From Methanoculleus methanifontis (GTDB lineage Archaea > Halobacteriota > Methanomicrobia > Methanomicrobiales > Methanoculleaceae), in assembly GCF_030464365.1 (NCBI RefSeq), contig NZ_VCYI01000006.1, positions 1 to 64,000 on the forward strand: a stretch of 64,000 nt of DNA, in the 5' to 3' direction. Of this stretch, positions 25,713 to 36,873 are shown in pieces (position 1 is the first letter of the stretch; the number at the start of each line of letters is the position of its first letter). A program made the translations under genes and the position numbers. The notes under the pieces were generated by a model. The model had not been told where the DNA came from. It saw only the letters and a list, made by a program, of their open reading frames with translations, and did no database searches.

Positions 25713-25769
25713 CCTGAAGAGGAGGTGCGGGCCGCACCCATAAAGAGTTTATGCGGTGCGGTTCCCGCC

Positions 25770-26324
25770 TCACCGCTGCCCTGCAGCCGCAGCCCGGGCC
25801 TCCTGGCCGGACGCCTCCTTGAGTTTCGCGAGCGATGCCTCGATGAACGCGGGAATGTCGTCCGGCTGCCTGCTCGAGACGATGTTGCCGTCGACGACCA
25901 CCTCCTGGTCGACGTACTCCGCACCGGCGTTCCTGATATCCTGTGCGACGGACTTCCAGCCGGCAACCTTCCGGCCGCGGAGCACCTGCGCGGTGATCAT
26001 GAGCTGGGGCGCGTGGCATATGGAGAGAACCGGTTTGCCGCTCTCGACGAAGCGGCGCACGAACTCGACGGGCGCATCGTGAGCCCGGAGTTTGTCGGGC
26101 GAGTAGCCGCCCGGTATGAAGAGCGCGTCGAAGTCGTCCGGCGAGACATCCGACGCGGCCCGGTCGATCGTGACCGGTGTTTTATCCGCCTTCCCGTGCA
26201 CGGTCTCCCCCGCGGAGAGGCCAACGTGGACGAGATCGTGACCGGCCTCCCGGAACGCCCCGGCAGGCTTCGTATACTCGACATCCTCGAACATATCCGT
26301 GATCAGGACTGCTATTCTGCTCAT
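25770..26324 (-). CDS. DJ-1/PfpI family protein
   Basis: A 184-residue protein starting MSRIAVLITDMFEDVEYTKP. It shows FDALFIPGGYSPDKLR and the nucleophile-elbow region SICHAPQLM, where the Cys is the expected catalytic residue of PfpI/DJ-1 enzymes (peptidase, deglycase or hydratase activities are reported for the family). GGGGAGG lies before the ATG at 26324, which fixes the start. It is divergent from the P-type ATPase gene. Confidence 0.9.
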   Translation of the reverse strand: MSRIAVLITDMFEDVEYTKPAGAFREAGHDLVHVGLSAGETVHGKADKTPVTIDRAASDVSPDDFDALFIPGGYSPDKLRAHDAPVEFVRRFVESGKPVLSICHAPQLMITAQVLRGRKVAGWKSVAQDIRNAGAEYVDQEVVVDGNIVSSRQPDDIPAFIEASLAKLKEASGQEARAAAAGQR

Positions 26325-26460
26325 TCTCGTTCCTCCCCGGACCGGTCGCCCGGCCCGGCACCGGATCGGTTCGCCCGAAGATATAATCCTGCCGGAGGTC
26401 CGGGAGATCCAGGACGAACCTGCCGCTGCTGCGGCGGTTTCACAGCAGAATGAGCAACCT

Positions 26461-26476
26461 CTATACCTTTTTATAG
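26461..26476 (+). promoter_or_regulatory. TATA region of the P-type ATPase gene
   Basis: CTATACCTTTTTATAG is an AT-rich island in a GC-rich spacer, about 50-60 bases before the GTG start at 26524. A transcript starting about 25 bases downstream would have a leader of roughly 30 bases including the GGAG ribosome site. Confidence 0.5.
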
Positions 26477-26523
26477 CCAGGCGCAGAACCGGGAACATAT
26501 GCCCGCGCCGACTGGAGAACCCG

Positions 26524-29226
<2,703 letters not shown>

Positions 29227-29440
29227 ACCCGGCGCGGGAGATCGCCGCCGTCCCGTTTCTCGGGTGCCGGAGGCTGCACCGGCAGTATCCCCACAGCAGT
29301 GCTAACCGGCATGGTTATGGGAGGAGCAGCACACCTGAATCCTGAATTTCGTTCTTTTCGGAGAGTACCACGGCATATCGTCAATCTCTCACGGCATACC
29401 CCGCCGCCCGCGGCCCCAACCCTCGCCGGGGTGGGAACGC

Positions 29441-30707
29441 GTGATCGGCCCGGAAGTGATCGCGGTCGCGGTCTTCCTCTTCACCTACGCGCTCATCATC
29501 GACGAACGGATCCACCGCGGTGGCGGCGATGTTCGGCGCTTCCGTCATCGTCTACCTCCGCATCGTCCCGTGGGAGAAGATCCCGGAGTACATCGACCTC
29601 GGCACCATCTTCCTCCTGATAGAGATGATGATCATCGTCAACACCGCACGCGGCAGCGCCCTCTTCGAGTTCATCGCCATCAAGACGGCGAAACTCGCGA
29701 ACGGGAACCCGATGCGGATGCTGCTCCTCTTCTCGCTCGTGACGGGCGTGACGAGCGCGTTCCTCGACAACGTCACCACCGTCCTCCTCCTCACCCCGAT
29801 GCTCCTCTACATCGCAAGCGTGATGCGGATAACCCCGCTGCCCTTCCTCATCGCCGAGATATTCTCCCCCAACATCGGCGGAGCGGCGACGCTCATCGGC
29901 GACCCCCCGAACATCATGATCGGGTCGGCCGCCGGCCTGACGTTCAACGAGTTCATCATCAACCCCGGCCCGATCATGGTCGTCAACCTCGCCGTCGTCA
30001 TGGGGATGCCCGTCCTCATCTACAGAAAAGACCTCCACGTCTCGCCCGACGAGCAGGCGGGGATCGAGAAGACGTTTGCGAACCTAAACGAGCGGGAGGC
30101 GATCCGCGACATGTCGCTCTTCAAAAAATCGGTCGCCGTCATCGTGCTCGTCATCGGGATGTTCTTCGTCCACGACCTCCTCAGGCTGGAACCCGCCCTC
30201 GTCGCCCTGATCGGCGCATCGATCCTCCTCTTCTGGAGCAGACAGCCGCCGGAGGAGATCTTCGAGAAGATCGAGTGGCCGGCGCTCTTCTTCGGCGGGC
30301 TCTTCGTCGTCGTCGGCGCCCTCGTCGAGACGGGGACAATCGCGGCCGTCGCCGGGTTCGTCGTGAACAACGTTCACTCGGAGGGCGAGGCCATGATGAT
30401 CATCGCCTGGTTCGCGGCGATCGCCTCGGCCATCGTGGACAACATCCCGCTCACCGCCACCCTGATCCAGGATATGGGCATCTCGATGGACACCTACCCG
30501 CTCTGGTGGGCGCTCTCGCTCGGCGCGTGTCTCGGCGGGAACGGCACGGCTATCGGGGCGTCGGCAAACGTCGTCGTGCTCGGGATCGCGGCAAGGAGCA
30601 ACCTCTCCATCTCGTTTCTGGAGTTCCTGAAGGTCGGCATGCTCGTGCTCTTCGTCACGGTCGGGACCGGGACGGCGCTCCTCTGCCTCAACTTCGCCGT
30701 CCTGTAG
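29441..30707 (+). CDS. ArsB/NhaD-type ion transporter with apparent frameshift
   Basis: From the GTG at 29441 one frame gives VIGPEVIAVAVFLFTYALII then DERIHR, the usual first helix of this superfamily. The rest of the protein (VAAMFGASVIVYLRIVPWEK onward, about 395 residues, ten or so helices, with LDNVTTVLLLTPM and GDPPNIMIGSAAGL) is in another frame joined near 29517. A loss of two bases from an ancestral IHRTVAAMFGAS would explain it. The family exchanges Na+ or exports arsenite. The gene may be inactive, use an internal start without helix 1, or the frameshift may be a sequence error. Confidence 0.8.
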
Positions 30708-30714
30708 GCCGGTG

Positions 30715-30969
30715 CTACCGGGCCGCCTCGATCTCCCGGAGCCGGCCGACTACCCACTTATATGCGGTCGCGGCCGCCTCCCTGACCGAGGCGCTCGGGT
30801 CCTCGTCCCTCACCTTCGTGAGCGGTTCCTGCGCCTTCGGGTCGGCGAGTGTGCCGAGCGAGAGGGCGGCCTGCGACCGGACGAACTCGTCCGGGTCGGC
30901 GAGCGCCCGGATCAACCCGTCGACGTCCCGGGCATCCCGCATGGTATCGACCTCATCGATTGTCGCCAT
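30715..30969 (-). CDS. Short HEAT-repeat protein
   Basis: 84 residues with about two HEAT units (ALADPDEFVRSQAALSLGTL, VREAAATAYKWVVGRL). ATATATA at about 31008-31014 on the upstream side is a good TATA candidate. The similar gene at 31033-31305 lies just upstream on the same strand; the shared ending VGRL(R/A)(E/D)xxAA suggests they arose by duplication. Confidence 0.75.
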   Translation of the reverse strand: MATIDEVDTMRDARDVDGLIRALADPDEFVRSQAALSLGTLADPKAQEPLTKVRDEDPSASVREAAATAYKWVVGRLREIEAAR

Positions 30970-31032
30970 GGCAGTCTCCTGATCGTTTCGCGTAGACGTC
31001 CCAGGAATATATATGCCTTACCGGGTGCGGGC

Positions 31033-31305
31033 TTACGATTCGCGGGACATCCCCTCCGCCGCCTTCCTGTCCGCGAGCCTCCCCACCACCCGGGCGTGGG
31101 CAGACGACGCGGCCCGCCTGACGCCCGCGTTCGGGTCGGAGAACTTCAGCCGCCCGAGCGGCTCGAGCGCCCGTTCGTCGCCGACGGAGCCGAGGGCTTC
31201 GGCGGCGGTCAGCCGCACGTTCTCTTCGGGCTCGAATAGTGCTGCAACCAGGCCGTCGATATCCCGGTGCCTTCGCATAGTGTCGATATCAATTCTTCGT
31301 GTCAT
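31033..31305 (-). CDS. Short HEAT-repeat protein
   Basis: 90 residues from the ATG at 31305. HEAT units are DGLVAALFEPEENVRLTAAE then ALGSVGDERALEPLGRLKFS. It resembles the neighbour at 30715-30969 in length, repeat pattern and C-terminus (ARVVGRLADRKAAEG against KWVVGRLREIEAA). The function is probably protein binding; the partner is unknown. Confidence 0.75.
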   Translation of the reverse strand: MTRRIDIDTMRRHRDIDGLVAALFEPEENVRLTAAEALGSVGDERALEPLGRLKFSDPNAGVRRAASSAHARVVGRLADRKAAEGMSRES

Positions 31306-31474
31306 GTGGCTTCCCCGTTCGGCCGATACGCGCATCTATGCTTTTTGGGGATATGAACGTTCCTGCAACGGCCGGGTTTGCGTGAGCGATAGCGGCGGGA
31401 TGAGGATACGGCGTTATACGGGTTTTCGGCGAACGGAGGTGCCGGGTGCTCCCGCCACGTAAGGAAAAAAGAGT

Positions 31475-32803
31475 TCAGTAGGTCGCCAGGTACCGGTCGA
31501 TCTCCCAGGGGTGGACCGTCGTCCGGTAGGCGTCCCACTCGGCTTCGGCAACGTTCGTGAGCGCCTCGACGACGTGGGGGCCGAGCGCCTTGCAGATGAG
31601 GTCGTCGGCAAGCAGGGTGGAGTGAGCCTCGTGGAGGTCTCCGGGAAGCGTCTCGATCCCGTTCTGGCCCCGCTCGGTGGACGTCATGTGGAAGATATTC
31701 TTGTGAACATCGTCCGGGGGCTCGATCTCGCTCCGGACGCCGTCCATCCCGGCCGCGAGCATCGCCGTGAAGGCGAGGTAGGGGTTGCAGGTCGGGTCGG
31801 GGCTGCGGAACTCGACCCGGGTGCTGTTGCCGCGGGGCGCCGGGACCCGCACCAGCGCCGACCGGTTGCTCGCGCTCCAGCTGATGTAGCAGGGCGCCTC
31901 GTAGCCCGGGACGAGCCGCTTGTAGGAGTTGATCGTCGGGTTCGCGACCCGGGTGATCGCCGGCGCGTGGCGGAGCAGCCCACCGATGAAGTGCATGCAA
32001 GTCCTGGAGAGCTGCAACGGGGCGTCCGGATCGTAGAAGGCGTTCACCCCGTCCTTTGCGAGCGAACAGTTCACGTGCATCCCGCTCCCGTTGATGCCGT
32101 GGATCGGCTTCGCCATGAAAGACGCGTGCAGGCCGCGCATCAGCGCCATCGTTTTGACCGCGAACTTGAAGGTGATGACGTTGTCGGCCGTGTGGAGCGC
32201 GTCGCTGTACTTGAAGTCGATCTCGTGCTGGCTCTCGGCGACCTCGTGATGCGACGCCTCGATCTCGAACCCCATCTCGGTGAGCGCGAGAATCGCCTCA
32301 CGCCGGAGGTCCTCCGCGAGATCGGTCGGCGCGAGGTCGAAGTAGCCCCCGGCGTCCTGGAACTGTGTTGTCGGCCGCCCGTCGAGCATCTTGAAGAGGA
32401 AGAACTCCAGTTCCGGGCCGGTGTTGAAGACGTAGCCGTCCTTCGCCGCGTCCTCCATCGCCCGCCGGAGCACGGAGCGCGGGTCACCATCGAACGGTTT
32501 GCCGTCCGGTTTGCAGACGTCGCAGATGAACCGGGCGACGCTCTTCTCCCGGGGCCGCCAGGGCAGGAGAGAGTAGGTCGAGAGGTCGGGTTTGAGCACC
32601 ATATCGGACTCCTCGATCCGGACGAATCCCTCGATCGACGACCCGTCGAACCCGATGCCGTCGGTAAGTGCCTTCCCGACCTGCTTCGCCGGAATGGAGA
32701 CGTTTTTGGGCATGCCCAGGAGATCGGTGAACTGCAGCCGGAGGAACCGGACGTTGTCCTGTTCGATGCGCTCGAGCATCGATGAGATGTTGCCGGGATT
32801 CAT
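31475..32803 (-). CDS. glnA: Glutamine synthetase, type I
   Basis: A 442-residue enzyme that makes glutamine from glutamate, ammonia and ATP. Signatures include GFDGSSIEGFVRIEESDMVL, AGGYFDLAP, HHEVAESQHEIDFKY, GSGMHVNCSL and NPTINSYKRLVPGYEAPCYI followed by SASNRSALVRVP. The length is that of GSI-alpha. The ATG at 32803 lies 3 bases from a double NrpR-like operator, and a TATA box follows, so it is probably repressed when nitrogen is plentiful. It is divergent from the glutamate synthase genes. Confidence 0.96.
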   Translation of the reverse strand: MNPGNISSMLERIEQDNVRFLRLQFTDLLGMPKNVSIPAKQVGKALTDGIGFDGSSIEGFVRIEESDMVLKPDLSTYSLLPWRPREKSVARFICDVCKPDGKPFDGDPRSVLRRAMEDAAKDGYVFNTGPELEFFLFKMLDGRPTTQFQDAGGYFDLAPTDLAEDLRREAILALTEMGFEIEASHHEVAESQHEIDFKYSDALHTADNVITFKFAVKTMALMRGLHASFMAKPIHGINGSGMHVNCSLAKDGVNAFYDPDAPLQLSRTCMHFIGGLLRHAPAITRVANPTINSYKRLVPGYEAPCYISWSASNRSALVRVPAPRGNSTRVEFRSPDPTCNPYLAFTAMLAAGMDGVRSEIEPPDDVHKNIFHMTSTERGQNGIETLPGDLHEAHSTLLADDLICKALGPHVVEALTNVAEAEWDAYRTTVHPWEIDRYLATY

Positions 32804-32805
32804 GT

Positions 32806-32837
32806 GGAAGGAAACTTCCTTCCAATGTTATATATAA
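32806..32837. promoter_or_regulatory. Double NrpR-like operator and TATA box between glnA and glutamate synthase
   Basis: GGAAGGAAACTTCCTTCC (32806-32823) is a perfect palindrome that contains two overlapping GGAA-N6-TTCC sites, the operator consensus of the methanogen nitrogen repressor NrpR. TTATATATAA (32828-32837) is a symmetric TATA box just beyond. On the minus strand the operator lies between the TATA box and the glnA start, ideal for repression. The TATA box could also serve the plus-strand genes. Confidence 0.75.
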
Positions 32838-32911
32838 TTTACGGATCTACATCTATCAGAGCGTTCCCCGACCACCAGGAGGTGGAGGGGGGCGGGTCGA
32901 CCGTGATGGTT

Positions 32912-33952
32912 ATGTGCGGCATAATTGGCGTAATGGACAGATCTCGCCGGACGATGGACGGTTCCGGCATCCGACAGGCCCTCTCCATAATGAACGAGCG
33001 CGGCAGCGGCGAGGGGGCGGGGTACGCAGCCTACGGCATTTACCCCGACTACCGGGACTGCTACGCCCTCCACGTCTTCTTCGACAACCCTCGCGAGAAC
33101 AAGCCGCTCCTCGACTCGACGCTCGCGCAGTGGGGGACGGTCGAGCACGACGAGGCGATCCCCACCTATGGGCAGCCGAATCTCCGGGCGGTTCACACCC
33201 CCTGGCGCTACTTCTTCAAGCCCGAAGCATCCCCTGCGGCACCGGAGGACGAGATCGTCAGCGCCCTCGTGATGCAGGTCAACGCCGCCCGCCGCGGCGC
33301 GCTCATCTTCTCCTCCGGCAAGGACCTCGGGGTCTTTAAAGCGAGCGGGTGGCCCGAGGACGTCGCGGACTTCTACCGGATCGAGGACTATGAGGGCTAC
33401 ATCTGGCTCGCGCACAACCGCTACCCGACGAACACCCCCGGGTGGTGGGGCGGCGCGCACCCGTTCAACCTCCTCGGCTGGAGCGTCGTGCACAACGGCG
33501 AGATCACCTCCTACGGGACGAACCGGCGCTACATCGAGAGTCTTGGCTACACCTGCACGATGTATACCGACACCGAGGTCGTCGCCTACTTAGTCGACCT
33601 CCTGGTGCGGCGGCACGACCTCGACGTCGATATCGCTGTCCGGGCGCTCGCCCCGCCCTTCTGGGAGGAGATCGACCGGATGCCCGATCAGGAGCGGGAG
33701 TGGAACTCCGCCCTCCGGCTTGCCTACGCATCCGCGATGATGAACGGGCCGTTCGCCATCGTGGCCGCCAACCGCGACATGATGGTCGGGTTCACCGACC
33801 GGACGAAACTCCGGCCGATGGTCGTCGGCGAGTGCGGCGACCGGCTCTACATCTCGAGCGAAGAGGCGGCGATCCGGGCGATGGAACCGCGGGTCGAGTC
33901 GATCCGGATGCCGGCCGCGGGCGAGCCGGTGATCGGGAGGGTTGTCTCATGA
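32912..33952 (+). CDS. Glutamate synthase-type glutamine amidotransferase subunit (class II)
   Basis: About 346 residues starting MCGIIGVMD, where the Cys after Met is the N-terminal nucleophile of class II amidotransferases. Later segments WLAHNRYPTNTPGWWGGAHP and GWSVVHNGEITSYGTNRRYI are typical of the GltB amidotransferase domain. It releases ammonia from glutamine for the FMN subunit encoded next; the genes overlap by four bases. The ATG at 32906 is an alternative start, but 32912 places Cys at position 2. The AGGAGGT about 30 bases upstream is rather far. Confidence 0.88.
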   Translation: MCGIIGVMDRSRRTMDGSGIRQALSIMNERGSGEGAGYAAYGIYPDYRDCYALHVFFDNPRENKPLLDSTLAQWGTVEHDEAIPTYGQPNLRAVHTPWRYFFKPEASPAAPEDEIVSALVMQVNAARRGALIFSSGKDLGVFKASGWPEDVADFYRIEDYEGYIWLAHNRYPTNTPGWWGGAHPFNLLGWSVVHNGEITSYGTNRRYIESLGYTCTMYTDTEVVAYLVDLLVRRHDLDVDIAVRALAPPFWEEIDRMPDQEREWNSALRLAYASAMMNGPFAIVAANRDMMVGFTDRTKLRPMVVGECGDRLYISSEEAAIRAMEPRVESIRMPAAGEPVIGRVVS

Positions 33953-35457
33953 TCGGGAGCCTCCCTCCCCGCTACCGGGTCAATATCGACCCCGTCCGGT
34001 GCATGGAGTGCGGGCGGTGCATCGAGAACTGCTCTTACGGCGTCTTTTCACGGGACGGCGACCGCATCCAGGTCAACTCCCGGAACTGCACCGCCTGCCA
34101 CCGCTGCATCGCCTGCTGCCCCCGGGACGCCATCAGTCTCGAGGAGCACCCCTGCGACTACCGGAGCCACCCCCTCTGGACAAGGGAGGCACGGGAGGCG
34201 ATCTACAACCAGGCGCGGACGGGCAGGATCATCCTCGCGGGGATGGGCAACGCCCTCGACTACCCGGTCATCTTCGACCGCCTGGTGCTGGACGCCTGCC
34301 AGGTCACGAACCCGAGCCTCGACCCGCTTCGCGAGCCGATCGAACTGACGACCCACCTCGGGAAGAGGCCGGCGAAACTCGATCTCCGGCGGCGGGAGGG
34401 CGGCGACGTCGAACTCAGGACCCGCCTCACCCCGAACCTCCGCATCGAGACGCCGGTGATGATCGGGCACATGAGTTACGGGGCGATCAGCCTCAACGCC
34501 CAGCTGGCCATGGCCCGGGCGGCAAAAGAGACCGGGACCTATATGGGCACCGGGGAAGGCGGGCTGCACGCCGCCCTCCACCCCTACCAGGACCGGATGA
34601 TCGTCCAGGTCGCGTCCGGGCGGTTCGGCGTGAACATCGACTACCTGGAGCGCGGCGCCGCGATCGAGATCAAGATCGGCCAGGGGGCGAAGCCCGGCAT
34701 CGGCGGCCACCTCCCGGGGGAGAAGGTCTGCGCGGACATCTCCCGGACGAGGATGATCCCGGAGGGGAGCGACGCGATCAGCCCCGCGCCGCACCACGAC
34801 ATCTACAGCATCGAGGATCTCGCCCAGCTCGTCCGCGGCCTCAAGGAGGCGACGGAGTGGAAGAAACCGGTCTTCGTGAAGATCGCCGCCGTCCACAACG
34901 TCGCCGCCGTCGCCGCGGGCATCGCCCGCTCTCCGGCCGACGCCGTGGTCATCGACGGGTTCCGCGGCGGCACCGGCGCGGCGCCGACGGTCTTTCGCGA
35001 CCACGTCGGGATCCCGATCGAGGCGGCGGTCGCGAGCGTGGACAAAAAACTCCGCGACCAGGGGATCAGAAACGAGATATCCGTCATCGCAAGCGGGGGT
35101 ATCCGGGGAAGCGCCGACGTCGCGAAGGCGATCGCCCTCGGGGCGGACGCGGTCTACATCGGCACCGCCGCGCTCGCGGCGATGGGCTGCCGGGTCTGCG
35201 GGAACTGCTACCGCGGCCTCTGCCCCTGGGGGATCGCCACCCAGCGGCCCGATCTCGTGGCGCGGTTGAACCCCGACGAAGCGTCGGAACAGGTGGCGAA
35301 CCTGATCCGGGCGTGGACGCTCGAACTCGCCGAACTCCTGGGCGCGGCCGGGATCAACAGCATCGAGAGCCTGCGGGGCAACCGCGACCGGCTCCGGGGC
35401 TACATGCTCGACGAGAGCCTGATGGAGGTGCTCGACGTGAAGTCGGTTGGGGCGTGA
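33949..35457 (+). CDS. Glutamate synthase FMN/ferredoxin-type subunit
   Basis: 502 residues. The N-terminus carries two 4Fe-4S ferredoxin motifs (CMECGRCIENCSYG, CTACHRCIACCPRD). The rest is the FMN-binding synthase domain: PVMIGHMSYGAISLNAQLAM, GTYMGTGEGG, IKIGQGAKPGIGGHLPGEKV, IDGFRGGTGAAPTVF and a Cys cluster CRVCGNCYRGLCPWG for the 3Fe-4S site. It converts 2-oxoglutarate and ammonia to glutamate. In archaea the bacterial GltB is split; the GXGXG piece is not encoded here. Regulation is probably by the operator shared with glnA. Confidence 0.93.
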   Translation: MIGSLPPRYRVNIDPVRCMECGRCIENCSYGVFSRDGDRIQVNSRNCTACHRCIACCPRDAISLEEHPCDYRSHPLWTREAREAIYNQARTGRIILAGMGNALDYPVIFDRLVLDACQVTNPSLDPLREPIELTTHLGKRPAKLDLRRREGGDVELRTRLTPNLRIETPVMIGHMSYGAISLNAQLAMARAAKETGTYMGTGEGGLHAALHPYQDRMIVQVASGRFGVNIDYLERGAAIEIKIGQGAKPGIGGHLPGEKVCADISRTRMIPEGSDAISPAPHHDIYSIEDLAQLVRGLKEATEWKKPVFVKIAAVHNVAAVAAGIARSPADAVVIDGFRGGTGAAPTVFRDHVGIPIEAAVASVDKKLRDQGIRNEISVIASGGIRGSADVAKAIALGADAVYIGTAALAAMGCRVCGNCYRGLCPWGIATQRPDLVARLNPDEASEQVANLIRAWTLELAELLGAAGINSIESLRGNRDRLRGYMLDESLMEVLDVKSVGA

Positions 35458-35528
35458 GTTGGCCTGTTCGGACAACGGTAGATCTCGGGTGGAGGCGCGA
35501 AGGAAAGCGCCGGCACACGTATGCCGAA

Positions 35529-35610
35529 CTTCGCGTCCTTCGCGGCTTCGCGCGAGCTAACAGGTTATAAACGGTGATACGGCCTCACGCGAAGAGCGCG
35601 AAGCCGCGAA
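35529..35610. repeat. TTCGCG-rich inverted repeat (copy 2)
   Basis: An arm starting CTTCGCGTCCTTCGCGGCTT (35529-35556) faces CTCACGCGAAGAGCGCGAAG then CCGCGAA (35584-35610) across about 27 bases. Two further part copies (AACTTCGCGTCC near 35635) follow. It fills the spacer between the convergent glutamate synthase and mevalonate-pathway genes and might act as a transcription end. Confidence 0.6.
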
Positions 35611-35712
35611 AGGGAGTTACAAGTAACTATACCGAACTTCGCGTCCGATATCGGTCGCTGATAGTGATTCTCGGCTTCGGTTGAGGGAATTGGTGAGGAT
35701 AACGACATATCC

Positions 35713-36873
35713 TCACGATGTCGCGACCTCGACGCACTCTTTCCTCGTCCCAATCCGGGCGAGCGCGCCGCACATCCCGGGAACGTAGGCGAGGGCTTTG
35801 CCCGAGTCCACCATGATCGAAGCGAACTCATCCATCCGGGGCGAGACGACCATGCAGGTATCCGGGATCACCCGGGCGCCGCTCCGCTCGATGACCCCCA
35901 CAAGGTCGGGATTGTGCTTCGCGACGCCCTTTGCGGCGAAGATGTAGAAGGGTTTCGTCGTTGTCTTCCCCCGCAGGAGTTCCGCGAGTTCCCGGAGTTC
36001 GTCGGCGGAGCAGTGCGGGCACCCGACCGCGACCGCCTCGACCTCGGTCTTCGCAAAGAGGGCCTCGACCTCGTCCGCCGTCACCGTCACCCGGTCGAGG
36101 TCGTCGGTATCGAACGAGAATACCCTTGCCTCCGGGGTGATCTTATCCACGTGGAAGAGGGCAACCGCGCCGGTCGCCGCCATCGCGGCACCGAGGGCCT
36201 TGAGGTGGTCGCGGGCCGGCCGGACACCCTGGAATATCGGGATCCGGTTCCCCACCTTCCCCCCGGCGACGTGGCCGATGGCACCCCAGTGGCCGGCGTG
36301 CGGGCCCGTGCCGCACTCGACCTCCACGACGACCTGCGGGCGCCGGTTCTCGACGACGTGAAGACCGTAATAGGGGGTCTTTCCGATGATCGCCGCAGCA
36401 AGGGCGCTCGGCCCGCCTTCCCGGTTCGTTCGGGCGCCGAGAACCGAGTTTGCGTAGGCGACCGCCGAGGACTCCGACCAGGCCAGATGCTCCCCGTACT
36501 CCGTGATCCGCAGATAGTAGGGCGTGCAGGTGCACTCCACCCGGATCCCGAGTTTCCGGTAGGCCTCGACGACCTCCGCCTGACGGCGGGCGAACTCTTC
36601 ATCGATCCCGAACTCCTGCCAGCCCTCCCGCGGCATCCCGATGGGGTTTAAGACCGCCGGGACCGCCGCCCGGGCGTCGAGGCTCTGCAACCAGGAGAGC
36701 CCCCATTTCCCAATGGTCTTGTAGGAAGCACCGCTCACCTGGGCGCTCGTGATCGGGACGAGTTTCTCCGCCCCGTAAACATCCCCGAGCGCGACCAGGA
36801 TCTCCATCATCTTCTGCCGGGTCTCGCCGAACTCGCCAGCAAGCACCCTCTCGTCATCGTTGTCAAGATACAT
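35713..36873 (-). CDS. Phosphomevalonate dehydratase large subunit (aconitase X/DUF521 type)
   Basis: 386 residues of the aconitase X family: VPITSAQVSGASYKTIGKWG, ECTCTPYYLR, GEHLAWSESSAVAYANSVLG, ARTNREGGPSALAAAIIGKT and PHCSADELRELAELL. Archaeal members dehydrate (R)-5-phosphomevalonate to trans-anhydromevalonate phosphate. This fits because the gene starts immediately after the stop of the UbiD-like decarboxylase that acts on the product. The small subunit (DUF126) is not visible nearby. The conserved Cys residues are candidate iron-sulfur ligands. Confidence 0.88.
   Translation of the reverse strand: MYLDNDDERVLAGEFGETRQKMMEILVALGDVYGAEKLVPITSAQVSGASYKTIGKWGLSWLQSLDARAAVPAVLNPIGMPREGWQEFGIDEEFARRQAEVVEAYRKLGIRVECTCTPYYLRITEYGEHLAWSESSAVAYANSVLGARTNREGGPSALAAAIIGKTPYYGLHVVENRRPQVVVEVECGTGPHAGHWGAIGHVAGGKVGNRIPIFQGVRPARDHLKALGAAMAATGAVALFHVDKITPEARVFSFDTDDLDRVTVTADEVEALFAKTEVEAVAVGCPHCSADELRELAELLRGKTTTKPFYIFAAKGVAKHNPDLVGVIERSGARVIPDTCMVVSPRMDEFASIMVDSGKALAYVPGMCGALARIGTRKECVEVATS

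Noticed and set aside
26299-26523. N-terminal extension of the P-type ATPase to the ATG at 26299
   Set aside because: This part overlaps the start of the divergent PfpI gene and contains the TATA-like stretch; the GTG at 26524 with GGAG gives the normal family length.
29480-29530. Programmed frameshifting in the ArsB/NhaD-type gene
   Set aside because: I saw no slippery heptamer or downstream pseudoknot. A small deletion or sequence error explains the shift.
33942-35570. 542-codon frame overlapping the glutamate synthase gene
   Set aside because: Its translation is mostly Arg, Pro, Gly and Asp and it is out of frame with the ferredoxin and FMN domains.
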